A program made the position numbers and the translations under genes. This document shows, piece by piece, positions 9,120 through 17,621 of a stretch of 64,000 nucleotides of DNA. This DNA is from Microbacterium schleiferi (GTDB taxonomy: Bacteria; Actinomycetota; Actinomycetes; Actinomycetales; Microbacteriaceae). The stretch spans positions 124,001 to 188,000 of the forward strand of contig NZ_JAJGNI010000002.1 in the NCBI RefSeq assembly GCF_020781975.1. Reading direction: 5' to 3'. Every line of letters begins with the position of its first letter. The first letter of the stretch is position 1. A model generated the notes under the pieces. The model had not been told where the DNA came from, ran no database searches, and saw only the letters and a program-made list of their open reading frames with translations.

Positions 9120-9782
9120 CTACTGCTGCGCGATCGCGATGGTGAGCGTGTCGGATGCCGTCTGCTTCGCGTATTCGTTCGAGGTCGGGGTCGTCTGCAC
9201 GAGGAAGTCGTACGTGAACTGGACTGTCACCGAGATCGCGTTCGACGGCACCGGACCGACGGTGAAGTTCTGTGAGTAGCTGTAGGGCGAGAGCACGAGA
9301 TAACCGGGGTTGACGCTCGCAGCATCCACCTGCGGATCCAGGGGAGCAAGGTCTCCCGTGTCGCTCTGGGGCACCGCGACCATCGTCGCCCGCTGCAGGT
9401 AGACCTTTTGGCCGTCGTTGGGCTCAATCGTCGTGATCAGTGACAGGCTGATCGGCTTGAGCGCGTCGGCTGTCCACTTGTCCATCGACAGCGTCGACCA
9501 GTAGTCGACGGTTGCCTTCACGGCCCCGGCCTGGAGGTCTCGCTGCGTTGCGCCGCTGGACAGATCGTTCTTCACCGGCGGGGCGACGGTCTGCCGGGTG
9601 GAGGTCGGCGTCGGACTCGAGGTCTCGTAGCCCCAGTTGTTCCACGGAGCGGGGCCGCATCCGGCGAGCGCGATCGGCAGGACGACCAAACCGGCGATCA
9701 CACCCGCCCTCGCGAGAGCTCTCGCCGAACGACCACGGATGCCGACGCTCGCGTCGCTGCGACCAACGGCCTTCATCTCCAT
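9120..9782 (-). CDS. Secreted lipoprotein, distant paralogue of the 5272 lipoprotein
   Basis: 220 aa from 9782; the ATG at 9776 is an equally good start. The N-terminus has Arg residues, a hydrophobic stretch (AGVIAGLVVLPIALA) and the lipobox LAGC, so it should be lipidated and surface exposed. A Ser/Thr/Pro tether (SSPTPTSTRQT) leads to an unrecognised beta-rich domain of ~160 residues. Features shared with the lipoprotein at 5272 are size, tether, and a C-terminal pattern of alternating strands (ISVTVQFTYDFLVQT ... LTIAIAQQ). It is convergent with the GGDEF-like gene and lies 3' of the truA terminator. Its role in the polysaccharide cluster is inferred only from position. Confidence 0.72.
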   Translation of the reverse strand: MEMKAVGRSDASVGIRGRSARALARAGVIAGLVVLPIALAGCGPAPWNNWGYETSSPTPTSTRQTVAPPVKNDLSSGATQRDLQAGAVKATVDYWSTLSMDKWTADALKPISLSLITTIEPNDGQKVYLQRATMVAVPQSDTGDLAPLDPQVDAASVNPGYLVLSPYSYSQNFTVGPVPSNAISVTVQFTYDFLVQTTPTSNEYAKQTASDTLTIAIAQQ

Positions 9783-9802
9783 CCCCCCTCGGGATCATGA
9801 AT

Positions 9803-9821
9803 CACCCCCCGCGCGGGGGTG
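9803..9821. terminator. GC-rich hairpin downstream of truA
   Basis: CACCCCC and its complement GGGGGTG enclose a short loop, 34 bp past the truA stop on the minus strand and just upstream of the lipoprotein start. It is a reasonable truA terminator, without a clear U-tract. Confidence 0.45.
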
Positions 9822-9854
9822 GGATCAGTCTACGCATCCGCGGCGTTGCGACCC

Positions 9855-10706
9855 TCAGTCCGCGTCGAGGTCCCGTCGTGCGCGGGTCTGCGACGCTCGG
9901 TGCGCAAGCAGGTCATCGGCGGGGTACCCGACTTCGGTGAGGGTCAACCCGCGGGCAGCGAGCACCTTGACCTCGGGTACTCGAGCCAGCTCGTCGCGGA
10001 TACGCACGAGGTCGTCAACGCCGAGTCGCCCCTGACCGACCGCGACGCACCCGCCCACCAGGGCGCGCACCATGCTGTGGCAGAACGCGTCAGCCCGAAC
10101 CGTGGCAACCAGCACGCCGGATGCCTCGCGCACCCACCCGAAATCGAGCAGTGTGCGGATCGTCGTGGCCTCTTCCCGCGGCTTGCAGTACGCAGCGAAG
10201 TCGTGGAGTCCCCGCAGGGCGCCGGCTGCGGCATCCATCGCGGCGACATCGAGCTCACCGCGCACCACGGTGGTGCGGTGACGTTCCAGCGGATCGTAGG
10301 GAACCGAATCGTCAGCAACGCGATACTCGTAGCGACGCCATACCGCCGAGAACCGCGCATCGAAGCCGTCCGGTGCGATCGAGGTGCGGGTCACCGCGGC
10401 ATCGGCGTAGGCGCCGAGCACGCCCCGGATGCGACGGGCGAGAGCTGCTACGACGTCGTCATCCTCCGTGCGCCGGCGCGAAGAAGCGAGCCGTGCGGCC
10501 TGTCCGTCGTCGAGATCCAGGTGAGCAACCTGGCCGCTCGCGTGCACTCCGGCGTCAGTTCGACCCGCCACGACCAGCCTCGGATCTCCCCCCAGCACGC
10601 GAGAAATCGCACCCTCGATCGTTCCCTGCACCGTCCGTTGATGCGGCTGCCGCGCCCACCCGCGAAAGTGCGAACCGTCGTAGGAAATGTCGAGCCGGAT
10701 GCGCAC
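9855..10706 (-). CDS. truA: tRNA pseudouridine synthase A
   Basis: 283 aa from a GTG at 10706. TruA converts uridines 38-40 of the tRNA anticodon arm to pseudouridine. Visible family features are the N-terminal RIRLDISYDGSHFRGWARQP, catalytic D51 in AGRTDAGVHA, the YRVAD region (WRRYEYRV), and the C-terminal SFCHSMVRALVG-type motif (DAFCHSMVRALVGGCVAVG). Length is normal. In actinobacteria truA commonly follows rplQ directly; here an acyltransferase and an acetyltransferase gene sit between them, with palindromic repeats in the gaps. Confidence 0.97.
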   Translation of the reverse strand: MRIRLDISYDGSHFRGWARQPHQRTVQGTIEGAISRVLGGDPRLVVAGRTDAGVHASGQVAHLDLDDGQAARLASSRRRTEDDDVVAALARRIRGVLGAYADAAVTRTSIAPDGFDARFSAVWRRYEYRVADDSVPYDPLERHRTTVVRGELDVAAMDAAAGALRGLHDFAAYCKPREEATTIRTLLDFGWVREASGVLVATVRADAFCHSMVRALVGGCVAVGQGRLGVDDLVRIRDELARVPEVKVLAARGLTLTEVGYPADDLLAHRASQTRARRDLDAD

Positions 10707-10805
10707 GTCTTCAGCCTAATCAGCACCCGGCGCAGCCCCAGGGAACTCGCGCCGCCCGGACGTAGACTTGGGTACCCGAACCCGCATCGCCCGACCGAGC
10801 CGCCG

Positions 10806-12791
10806 TTGTCCAGCCCCCTCCACACCGACCGCCACGGTGCCATCCCTGGTGCCACCTCAGGCCCCAGACTTCCTGGTCTGGATGGCCTCCGTGCCCTCGC
10901 TGTCATCCTCGTGGTCGTCTTCCACCTGTTCCCACAGTGGTGGTTCGTCGGCGGGTTCATCGGCGTGGACGTCTTCTTCGTGATCAGTGGGTTCCTGATC
11001 ACGACCCTGCTGCTTCGTGAGCGCGACGCGACCGGCCGGATCAGCCTCGTCGGGTTCTGGCGTCGGCGAGCCAGACGCCTCCTGCCTGCGCTGGTCCTGC
11101 TGCTGCTCGTGTGCTCGAGCGCAGCCTGGGTCGTCGGCGGTGATGTTCTCGTCCGGTTGGGCGCCCAGATCGCCGGTGCCCTCACCTTCAGCTACAACTG
11201 GATCGCGATCTTCATCGGCGAGGGATACTTCGGCGCCACCAGCCCGGAGCTCTTCCGCAACCTCTGGTCACTCGGCATCGAAGAGCAGTTCTACGTGCTG
11301 TGGCCGCTCGCGCTCCCCCTGATCCTGCTGCTGCCGCGCACGTGGGCGCGGGTTGCTGCGGCGGGCGCACTGGCTGCAGCATCCGCCGTATGGATGGGCG
11401 ACATCGTGTCGGCGACGGGCAACGTCAGCCGCGCGTACTACGGCACCGACTCGCACGCGTTCGGCATCCTCCTCGGCGTCGCACTCGCCTTCGTCCTCCA
11501 CCGCGCCCTGGCGGCGCCCACGCTCTGGATGCAGCGCACGACAGTCCGTCGCGGCGCCACGATCCTCGGCGCGGCCGCTGTGATCGGCCTCGTCGGGCTG
11601 TCCCTGCTCGCACCCACCGACTCCGTCAGAACCTTTCCGCTGACCATCGCCGCCGCGAGCGCCCTGACGGGTATCGCGATCGTCGCTGCCGTCTGGCCGC
11701 ACGCCGGCCTCGGCCCGGCCCTGGATGCGCGTCCGCTGCGGTGGATCGGTGAACGCTCCTACGGCCTGTACCTGTGGCACTGGCCCCTCCTGGTCCTGCT
11801 GGTCGCCGCCGTGCAGGGCACCGCACCGGAAGCGGGAGTACCGGTATGGGTCGGCCTTGTGACGCTGGCGCTCACCGTGGTCATCGCGGAGGCTTCCTAC
11901 CGATTCCTTGAGACACCGGTGCGGCGCCTCGGTTTCCGTGGCACCTGGCGCGCGGCACGCGCACGGGTCGGCGTCGATGCCGGGGCGCTGTGGGGCACCG
12001 TCGTCGGGGGCCTTGCCACAACTGCCCTGGTGTTCGGGACGGTAGCGGCAGCCACCACCGGTGCGAGCGTGTCATCCGGCGAAGCAGTCGTCGCCGAAGG
12101 GCAGGCAGCCGTTGATGCGGCATCCGCCAGCCCGACGCCGTCGGCAGATACCCGACCGCAACCCGATGAGCCGGCACCGGCTGGCGCCCTCGCCGATGGA
12201 GCCGTCCGGCCGCCCGCGCCGTCACCGACGCCGATCTCGGGCGGCGAGGTCACCGCCGTCGGCGACTCGGTCATGCTCGCTGCCGCACCCTCGCTGTACG
12301 AGACGCTTCCCGGCATCCGGGTGGATGCCGCAGTCTCGCGGTCCTCATGGGCGGGCCCCGGCATCGTCGACCAATTCGCCGCCGCGGGGCAGCTGGGCCG
12401 CTACGTGGTCGTCGCTCTCGGCACGAACGGTCCGATCAGCCGGGATGCCTACGAGCGGATCGCTGCAACCGCCGGGCCCGACAGGACCCTTGTGCTCGTG
12501 AACGCCTACGCGCCCCGCGACTGGATCCCCGGGGTCAACAGCGACATCACCGCGTTTGCCGCCGCCCACCCGGGCACTCTGGTCGCCGACTGGGCGAGCG
12601 CCATCGACCCCCACGTGGACTACCTCGCCGGCGACCGCATCCACCCCGGCACTTCGGGCGGCCAGATCTACGCCGACACCGTGCTCGCTGCGATCCGCCA
12701 GTCCGAGAACCAACGCGCGATCGACGCGTACCTCATCGAGACCCGGGCCTACCGTGAGGCCACCCGCGAGGAGGCGCGGATCGCCCAGTAG
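10806..12791 (+). CDS. OatA-like membrane acyltransferase with SGNH hydrolase domain
   Basis: 661 aa if translation begins at the TTG at 10806; no ATG or GTG in frame lies closer to the first conserved block, so the start is uncertain. The N-terminal two thirds is an acyltransferase-3 domain of about ten helices, opening with GLDGLRALAVILVVVFHLFP (catalytic His) and GVDVFFVISGFLIT, and including NLWSLGIEEQFYVLWP. After a last helix and an Ala/Pro/Ser-rich linker comes an extracellular SGNH domain: AVGDSVML (block I nucleophile), VVALGTNG, and DRIHPGTSGG (Asp-His). Such two-part enzymes move acetyl groups across the membrane and place them on peptidoglycan or polysaccharide. It may modify the polymer made by the 1-9 kb cluster (inference). 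Confidence 0.88.
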   Translation: MSSPLHTDRHGAIPGATSGPRLPGLDGLRALAVILVVVFHLFPQWWFVGGFIGVDVFFVISGFLITTLLLRERDATGRISLVGFWRRRARRLLPALVLLLLVCSSAAWVVGGDVLVRLGAQIAGALTFSYNWIAIFIGEGYFGATSPELFRNLWSLGIEEQFYVLWPLALPLILLLPRTWARVAAAGALAAASAVWMGDIVSATGNVSRAYYGTDSHAFGILLGVALAFVLHRALAAPTLWMQRTTVRRGATILGAAAVIGLVGLSLLAPTDSVRTFPLTIAAASALTGIAIVAAVWPHAGLGPALDARPLRWIGERSYGLYLWHWPLLVLLVAAVQGTAPEAGVPVWVGLVTLALTVVIAEASYRFLETPVRRLGFRGTWRAARARVGVDAGALWGTVVGGLATTALVFGTVAAATTGASVSSGEAVVAEGQAAVDAASASPTPSADTRPQPDEPAPAGALADGAVRPPAPSPTPISGGEVTAVGDSVMLAAAPSLYETLPGIRVDAAVSRSSWAGPGIVDQFAAAGQLGRYVVVALGTNGPISRDAYERIAATAGPDRTLVLVNAYAPRDWIPGVNSDITAFAAAHPGTLVADWASAIDPHVDYLAGDRIHPGTSGGQIYADTVLAAIRQSENQRAIDAYLIETRAYREATREEARIAQ

Positions 12792-12817
12792 CCCCCTCCC
12801 GCGGAGCCCCGACCTCC

Positions 12818-12903
12818 CGCCGAACCCACACGATTTGCGCTGAGCCCACAGCTTCCGCGCGACGAATCCTGTGGGCTCGCGCAGGAACGCGTGGGTTGAG
12901 CGG
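12818..12903. repeat. Nested palindromic repeat, copy B
   Basis: Arms GAACCCACAC (12822), GAGCCCACA (12842), TGTGGGCTC (12870) and CGTGGGTTGAG (12890) repeat the two-tier layout with 20-nt arm spacing. The outer right arm is slightly degenerate. It lies between the convergent ends of the acyltransferase and GNAT genes. Confidence 0.9.
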
Positions 12904-12948
12904 TCTAGCCGGACGCTAGCCAGGTCAGGCTGAGGGAACGGGCGCCGT

Positions 12949-14028
12949 TCAGAACCGGGCGACCATGGCAACCTCGCGGTCCGTGGCCTCGAACCCCAGC
13001 CGGCCGTAGAGACTGTTAGCTCCAGTCGGGCTCTCGGTGTCGACGTCAAGGTTGACCTTCTCAAGTCCGGCATCCCGTGCCGCCGTGAGCAGGGCCGTGA
13101 TCACCGCCGGGGCGAGCCGCCTGCCGCGATAGTCGCGAACGACACCGATCAGCGCGACGTAGGCCGATGTATAGCCCTGCACCTCCCAGTCATCCTCGTT
13201 CACGGTAGCCAAAGCCATCGCCACCACGCGGTCGCCGTCCACCACGACGCGCGAGAGGTCGTCGCGGAACTGCGAACCGCTGACGAACCGTTCCCATCGC
13301 TCCGGCGGCGTCTCCAGGCTCCCCCAGTGGTCACGGAAGGCATCATTGCGCGCCACACGGGTCGCATCCCGCCACTGCGGGCCGAAGGTCTCGATCCGCA
13401 GGGCCGGGGATCCGGCATCCAGCGGCACCTCGGGGATCGGGTCGCTGAGGTCGCGAAGCATCGTCGTAAACCACCGCTCCTCGGGCATCCCGCGCCGCGC
13501 ACCCAGCGCGCGAGCCTCAGCGTCGTGCTCGTACGCGTGAAGGAAGATCGCACCCGGAAGCCGGGCATCCGTCCGCGCTAGCTCGGTCTGGGCGGTCTCG
13601 TACTCCCAGCGCAGCACCTGCGTGCCGACACCGCGGCGGCGCCACCGCGGGTGCACCATGCCGGTGCAATAGACGTACACATGCTTGTCCTGCGACGGAT
13701 GCACCAGGATGCCTGCCATGGCGACAAGTTCGCCGTCGGCGGCGAAGCCGAGTCTCGTGTGAAGCTCCGGATCGATATGTGAGAGCTCGAAGATCTCCTC
13801 GACATCCTCGCGCGGCGTCAACCACGTCGGATGATCGACCCTGTCGCAAGAGTCTACGAGCGCCACCATCTCGTCGAGGTCCGCCCGGGTCGCGGGGCGC
13901 CAGGTGGCGACATCCGGATGCTGGATCTCATCGACGGTCTCGGGCGCTCCGACACGCTCTGACAGCGGCCGCGCATCACTCGGCGTGGCGTTCTCAGGGA
14001 TCGGTGCAGGGGCGGTGCTCTCGTTCAC
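12949..14028 (-). CDS. Tandem-GNAT N-acetyltransferase
   Basis: 359 aa from a GTG at 14028. Two GNAT folds are seen: residues ~45-200, with the acetyl-CoA binding loop HPRWRRRGVGTQVL, and ~215-359, with VVRDYRGRRLAPAVITALL and the C-terminal ANSLYGRLGFE. Double GNAT proteins in actinobacteria include the mycothiol synthase MshD, but this one lacks an obvious match to MshD and is better left as a general acetyltransferase. It lies between rplQ and truA and between repeat copies B and C. Substrate unknown. Confidence 0.88.
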   Translation of the reverse strand: MNESTAPAPIPENATPSDARPLSERVGAPETVDEIQHPDVATWRPATRADLDEMVALVDSCDRVDHPTWLTPREDVEEIFELSHIDPELHTRLGFAADGELVAMAGILVHPSQDKHVYVYCTGMVHPRWRRRGVGTQVLRWEYETAQTELARTDARLPGAIFLHAYEHDAEARALGARRGMPEERWFTTMLRDLSDPIPEVPLDAGSPALRIETFGPQWRDATRVARNDAFRDHWGSLETPPERWERFVSGSQFRDDLSRVVVDGDRVVAMALATVNEDDWEVQGYTSAYVALIGVVRDYRGRRLAPAVITALLTAARDAGLEKVNLDVDTESPTGANSLYGRLGFEATDREVAMVARF

Positions 14029-14056
14029 CGTCCCACCCTACGCGCCGCCGCCAAAG

Positions 14057-14140
14057 CGCCGAACCCACACGAAAACGCCGAACCCACACGATCCGCGCGA
14101 GAAACCTTGTGGGTTCGCGCGCGAAGGTGTGGGTTCGGCG
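14057..14140. repeat. Nested palindromic repeat, copy C
   Basis: Arms GAACCCACAC (14061), GAACCCACAC (14080), TGTGGGTTC (14108) and GTGTGGGTTCGGCG (14127). It lies just past the rplQ stop on the minus strand and before the GNAT gene start, so it could terminate the long rpsM-rplQ transcript. Confidence 0.9.
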
Positions 14141-14157
14141 GGTCTGGGACCCGGGTA

Positions 14158-14748
14158 TTACTTGGCGTCGTCCTCGGCGGGAGCGTCGACAACGGCATCC
14201 TCGGCGGCGGCCTCAGCGGCTTCGCCCTCCTCGGGCGATTCGGCGCCTGCCGCAGCTGCCTCGTCGGTGGACTCTTCCTCGACCTCGGGCGCCAGAGCCT
14301 CGGCGGGCGTCTCCTCGGCGGGAGCCTCCTCCGCGGCCGGCGCAGCGGAGGCCGGAGCAGCCTTCTTCGCCGACTTCGGCTTCGGGTTCACCGGCTCAAG
14401 CACGAGCTCGATGACCGCCATCGGGGCGTTGTCACCCTTGCGGTTGCCAACCTTCGTGATGCGGGTGTAGCCGCCCTCACGCTCGGCGACCAGCGGCGCG
14501 ATCTCGGCGAACAGGATGTGCACGACTTCCTTGTCACCGATGACCGAGAGCACCCGGCGACGGGCGTGCAGGTCACCGCGCTTGGCGAAGGTGATCAGGC
14601 GCTCGGCGAGGGGACGCAGGCGCTTGGCCTTCGTCTCGGTCGTCTTGATCGACTTGTGCGTGAACAGCGCCGCGGCGAGGTTCGCGAGCAGCAGGCGTTC
14701 GTGGGCGGGGCCGCCTCCGAGGCGGGGACCCTTGGTGGGCTTGGGCAT
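14158..14748 (-). CDS. rplQ: 50S ribosomal protein L17 with acidic C-terminal extension
   Basis: 196 aa; start [29 protein letters not shown] is canonical. L17 lines the exit-tunnel region of the large subunit. The core (~120 residues) is followed by about 70 residues rich in Ala, Glu, Pro and Asp ([20 protein letters not shown]), an extension seen in several actinobacteria and of unknown use. It is the last gene of the alpha-operon segment, 57 bp after rpoA. Confidence 0.97.
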   Translation of the reverse strand: MPKPTKGPRLGGGPAHERLLLANLAAALFTHKSIKTTETKAKRLRPLAERLITFAKRGDLHARRRVLSVIGDKEVVHILFAEIAPLVAEREGGYTRITKVGNRKGDNAPMAVIELVLEPVNPKPKSAKKAAPASAAPAAEEAPAEETPAEALAPEVEEESTDEAAAAGAESPEEGEAAEAAAEDAVVDAPAEDDAK

Positions 14749-14805
14749 GTCAGTTACTCCAGGGAAAGTCGGTCAGGATGCCGCGGCATCCGTTTCGGGT
14801 ACCGG

Positions 14806-15795
14806 TCAGACGGTCTCGTCGTCGTAGCCGCCGTAGAAGTGCGCGCCGTCGAACCCGGGAACCGAGTCCTTCAGGCTCAACCCGAGCGAGATGAGCTTGT
14901 CGCGAACCTCATCGACCGACTTCTGGCCGAAGTTGCGGATGTTCATGAGCTGCGTCTCTGAGAGGGCGACCAGCTCCGAGACGGTGTTGATGCCCTCGCG
15001 CTTGAGGCAGTTGTAGGACCGGACCGACAGGTCGAGGTCTTCGATCGGCATCGACAGCTCGTTCGACATGACGGTCTCGACCGGCGCGGGGCCGATCTCG
15101 ATACCCTCGGCCTCGACGTTCAGCTCGCGGGCGAGGCCGAACAGCTCGGTCAGGGTGCGACCGGCGGAGGCCACGGCGTCGCGCGGTGCGATGGAGGGCT
15201 TGGTCTCGACATCCAGGATGAGCTTGTCGAAGTCGGTGCGCTCACCGGCACGGGTCGCGTCGACGCGGTAGCTGACCTTGAGCACCGGCGAGTAGATCGA
15301 GTCGATCGGGATCTGACCGCTCTCGGCGTACTCGTTGCGGTTCTGGGTCGCCGAGACGTAGCCGCGGCCACGCTCGATGGTGAGCTCGAGCTCGAACTTC
15401 GCGGTCTCGTTGAGGGTCGCGATGACAAGCTCGGGGTTGTGGACCTCGACACCGGCGGGTGCGGAGATGTCGGCGGCGGTGACCTCACCGGCGCCGGTCT
15501 TGCGCAGGTAAGCCGTGATGGGCTCGTCGCGCTCGGAGGAGACGACCAACTGCTTGATGTTGAGGATGATCTCGGTGACATCCTCCTTCACACCCGGAAT
15601 GGTGCTGAACTCGTGCAGCACGCCGTCGATGCGGATGCTGGTGACGGCGGCGCCGGGGATCGACGACAGGAGGCTGCGACGCAGCGCGTTACCGATCGTG
15701 TAACCGAAGCCGGGCTCAAGCGGCTCGATGACGAAACGGCTGCGGAACTCCCCGATCTTCTCCTCGGTCAGAGTGGGACGCTGTGCGATGAGCAC
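14806..15795 (-). CDS. rpoA: RNA polymerase alpha subunit
   Basis: 329 aa from a GTG at 15795 preceded by AAAGGAA. The N-terminal domain ([29 protein letters not shown]) dimerises and seeds assembly with beta and beta-prime. The C-terminal domain (~250-315: [39 protein letters not shown]) binds UP elements and activators. Length and both domains are standard. A 161-bp gap separates it from rpsK. Confidence 0.98.
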   Translation of the reverse strand: MLIAQRPTLTEEKIGEFRSRFVIEPLEPGFGYTIGNALRRSLLSSIPGAAVTSIRIDGVLHEFSTIPGVKEDVTEIILNIKQLVVSSERDEPITAYLRKTGAGEVTAADISAPAGVEVHNPELVIATLNETAKFELELTIERGRGYVSATQNRNEYAESGQIPIDSIYSPVLKVSYRVDATRAGERTDFDKLILDVETKPSIAPRDAVASAGRTLTELFGLARELNVEAEGIEIGPAPVETVMSNELSMPIEDLDLSVRSYNCLKREGINTVSELVALSETQLMNIRNFGQKSVDEVRDKLISLGLSLKDSVPGFDGAHFYGGYDDETV

Positions 15796-15956
15796 GATGT
15801 GTTCCTTTCGATCACGTGCCCGCTATATGACACGTGCAATGGGTGAGGTGTTGAGTTTTTCTCGCGGGATGCCGAGGCGCAGCGCAGTAACGCACGCCCC
15901 GGCACCCGAAGTGCTTCACCCGGGTGGCTGTGAGCCGGCCCGGAACGGGGCTGTCG

Positions 15957-16355
15957 TCAGACGCGACGGCGCTTGGGCGGGCGGCAGCCGTTGTGCGCCT
16001 GGGGCGTGACGTCCTGGATCGAGCCGACCTCGAGGCCAGCGGCCGTCAGCGAACGGATCGCGGTCTCACGACCCGAACCCGGACCCTTGACGAAGACGTC
16101 GACCTTCTTGACGCCGTGCTCCTGCGCCTGGCGGGCAGCAGACTCGGCTGCCATGCCGGCGGCGTAGGGCGTCGACTTGCGCGAACCCTTGAAGCCGACG
16201 CCACCCGAGGAGGCCCAGCTGATCACCGCGCCCGAGGGGTCGGTGATCGAAACGATCGTGTTGTTGAACGTCGACTTGATGTGGGCCTGGCCCACGGCGA
16301 TGTTCTTCTTCTCCTTGCGGCGCGGCTTGCGCGCTGCGGACTTGGGGGTAGCCAT
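15957..16355 (-). CDS. rpsK: 30S ribosomal protein S11
   Basis: 132 aa. Recognised from [44 protein letters not shown] and the C-terminal [19 protein letters not shown]11 helps shape the mRNA exit platform of the small subunit. It follows rpsM by 28 bp in the alpha operon. Confidence 0.98.
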   Translation of the reverse strand: MATPKSAARKPRRKEKKNIAVGQAHIKSTFNNTIVSITDPSGAVISWASSGGVGFKGSRKSTPYAAGMAAESAARQAQEHGVKKVDVFVKGPGSGRETAIRSLTAAGLEVGSIQDVTPQAHNGCRPPKRRRV

Positions 16356-16383
16356 GTGCGTTTTCTCCTAAACCTTCCGCGCC

Positions 16384-16764
16384 TTACTTCTTTCCGGCCT
16401 TCTTCTTGCCGGCGACGGTGCGCTTCGGGCCCTTGCGGGTACGCGCGTTCGTCTTGGTGCGCTGACCGCGCACCGGCAGGCCGCGGCGGTGGCGCAGGCC
16501 TTCGTAGGAGCCGATCTCAACCTTGCGGCGGATGTCGGCGGCAACCTCACGGCGAAGGTCACCCTCAACCTTGTAGGTGCCTTCGATGTAGTCGCGGAGG
16601 GCGACGAGCTGGTCGTCGCTGAGGTCCTTCACGCGGATGTCCTCGTTGATCTCGGTCGCCGCGAGGATCTCGTGCGAACGGGTACGGCCGATGCCGTAGA
16701 TGTAGGTGAGGGCGATCACCACGCGCTTATCGCGCGGGATGTCGACACCGGCAAGACGTGCCAT
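16384..16764 (-). CDS. rpsM: 30S ribosomal protein S13
   Basis: 126 aa starting [26 protein letters not shown]. The C-terminus [20 protein letters not shown] with a Lys-rich tail is typical; S13 contacts the P-site tRNA and the subunit bridge. It is followed by rpsK and separated from rpmJ by 176 bp. Confidence 0.98.
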   Translation of the reverse strand: MARLAGVDIPRDKRVVIALTYIYGIGRTRSHEILAATEINEDIRVKDLSDDQLVALRDYIEGTYKVEGDLRREVAADIRRKVEIGSYEGLRHRRGLPVRGQRTKTNARTRKGPKRTVAGKKKAGKK

Positions 16765-16940
16765 GTCGGTTCTCTCTTTCCCCCGGGTTTCCCCGCGGAG
16801 TATGTCGAAGGTGTGGAGCAGAATCGGTGCCCGGGCCTTCGTCCCGAGGTGTCCCCTGCACCCGGCATCCGGATGCGGGTTCTGACCCTGCCTGTGTGTA
16901 TTGAGTTATGAGTCCTGGGGCCGCCGGAACGGCATCCGTC

Positions 16941-17057
16941 TCAGCCCTGGCGCTGCTTGTGGCGCGGGTTGGACTTGCAGATCACCATCACGTTGCCGTG
17001 GCGGCGGATGACCTTGCAGTGGTCGCAGATGGGCTTGACGCTGGGGTTGACCTTCAT
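16941..17057 (-). CDS. rpmJ: 50S ribosomal protein L36
   Basis: 38 aa, [20 protein letters not shown] continuing to a Lys/Arg-rich end. The Zn-binding set Cys11, Cys14, Cys27 and His33 is present, so this is the zinc-containing (C+) form. It lies in the usual place between infA and rpsM. Confidence 0.95.
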   Translation of the reverse strand: MKVNPSVKPICDHCKVIRRHGNVMVICKSNPRHKQRQG

Positions 17058-17122
17058 GATGTTCCTGTTCGCTGTCTTCGCCGGGCGGGCACGGATGCCC
17101 GGGGCGTTACTTCTCGACCGGC

Positions 17123-17344
17123 CTAGCGGTAGCGGTAGACGATGCGGCCGCGGGTGAGGTCGTAGGGCGAAAGCTCCACGACGACGCGGTCCTCGGGGAT
17201 GATGCGGATGTAGTTCTGCCGCATCTTTCCCGAGATCGTTGCGAGCACCTTGTGTCCGTTGGTCAGCTCAACGCGGAACATCGCGTTGGGCAGCGCCTCG
17301 GACACTGTGCCTTCGATCTCGATGACACCGTCTTTTTTGGCCAT
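17123..17344 (-). CDS. infA: Translation initiation factor IF-1
   Basis: 73 aa from the ATG at 17344: [40 protein letters not shown], ending in [14 protein letters not shown] single OB fold that binds the ribosomal A site during initiation. Longer readings of the frame upstream cross non-coding DNA. It precedes rpmJ by 65 bp, and a sigma-70-type promoter is visible upstream. Confidence 0.98.
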   Translation of the reverse strand: MAKKDGVIEIEGTVSEALPNAMFRVELTNGHKVLATISGKMRQNYIRIIPEDRVVVELSPYDLTRGRIVYRYR

Positions 17345-17450
17345 AGCCTCGCTCACGCTTATGCAGACCGGTCGGTCTGCGGTGGATGGGAGTCGGTGCC
17401 GGTCCGCTCTGCCCGGACACGCCAAGGCAGGCGCAAAGCACCAAAGATCA

Positions 17451-17479
17451 ATAGTACGTGATAGTGAACACCCCGGCAA
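17451..17479 (-). promoter_or_regulatory. Predicted promoter of the infA-rpmJ-rpsM operon
   Basis: On the minus strand TTGCCG (-35) and TACTAT (-10) are separated by 17 bp, about 105 bp before the infA start. Matches are 4/6 and 4/6. The position between the upstream gene's end and infA supports it. Confidence 0.55.
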
Positions 17480-17507
17480 CCTCGGGCGTGTCGGGGTGCT
17501 CCCCGGG

Positions 17508-17593
17508 GCGCGAACCCACACGTTTCGCGTCCGCCCCACATGTTCCGACGGACATAGCGTGTGGGTTCGGCGCGGTAAGTGTGGGTTCACGAA
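17508..17593. repeat. Nested palindromic repeat, copy D
   Basis: Arms GAACCCACAC (17512), CGCCCCACA (17530), GTGTGGGTTC (17559) and GTGTGGGTTC (17579). It lies 29 bp past the stop of the PD-(D/E)XK gene and upstream of the infA promoter. With copy E it brackets that gene. Confidence 0.88.
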
Positions 17594-17621
17594 CACAAGT
17601 CGGATGCCGCGGGGCGCGGGG

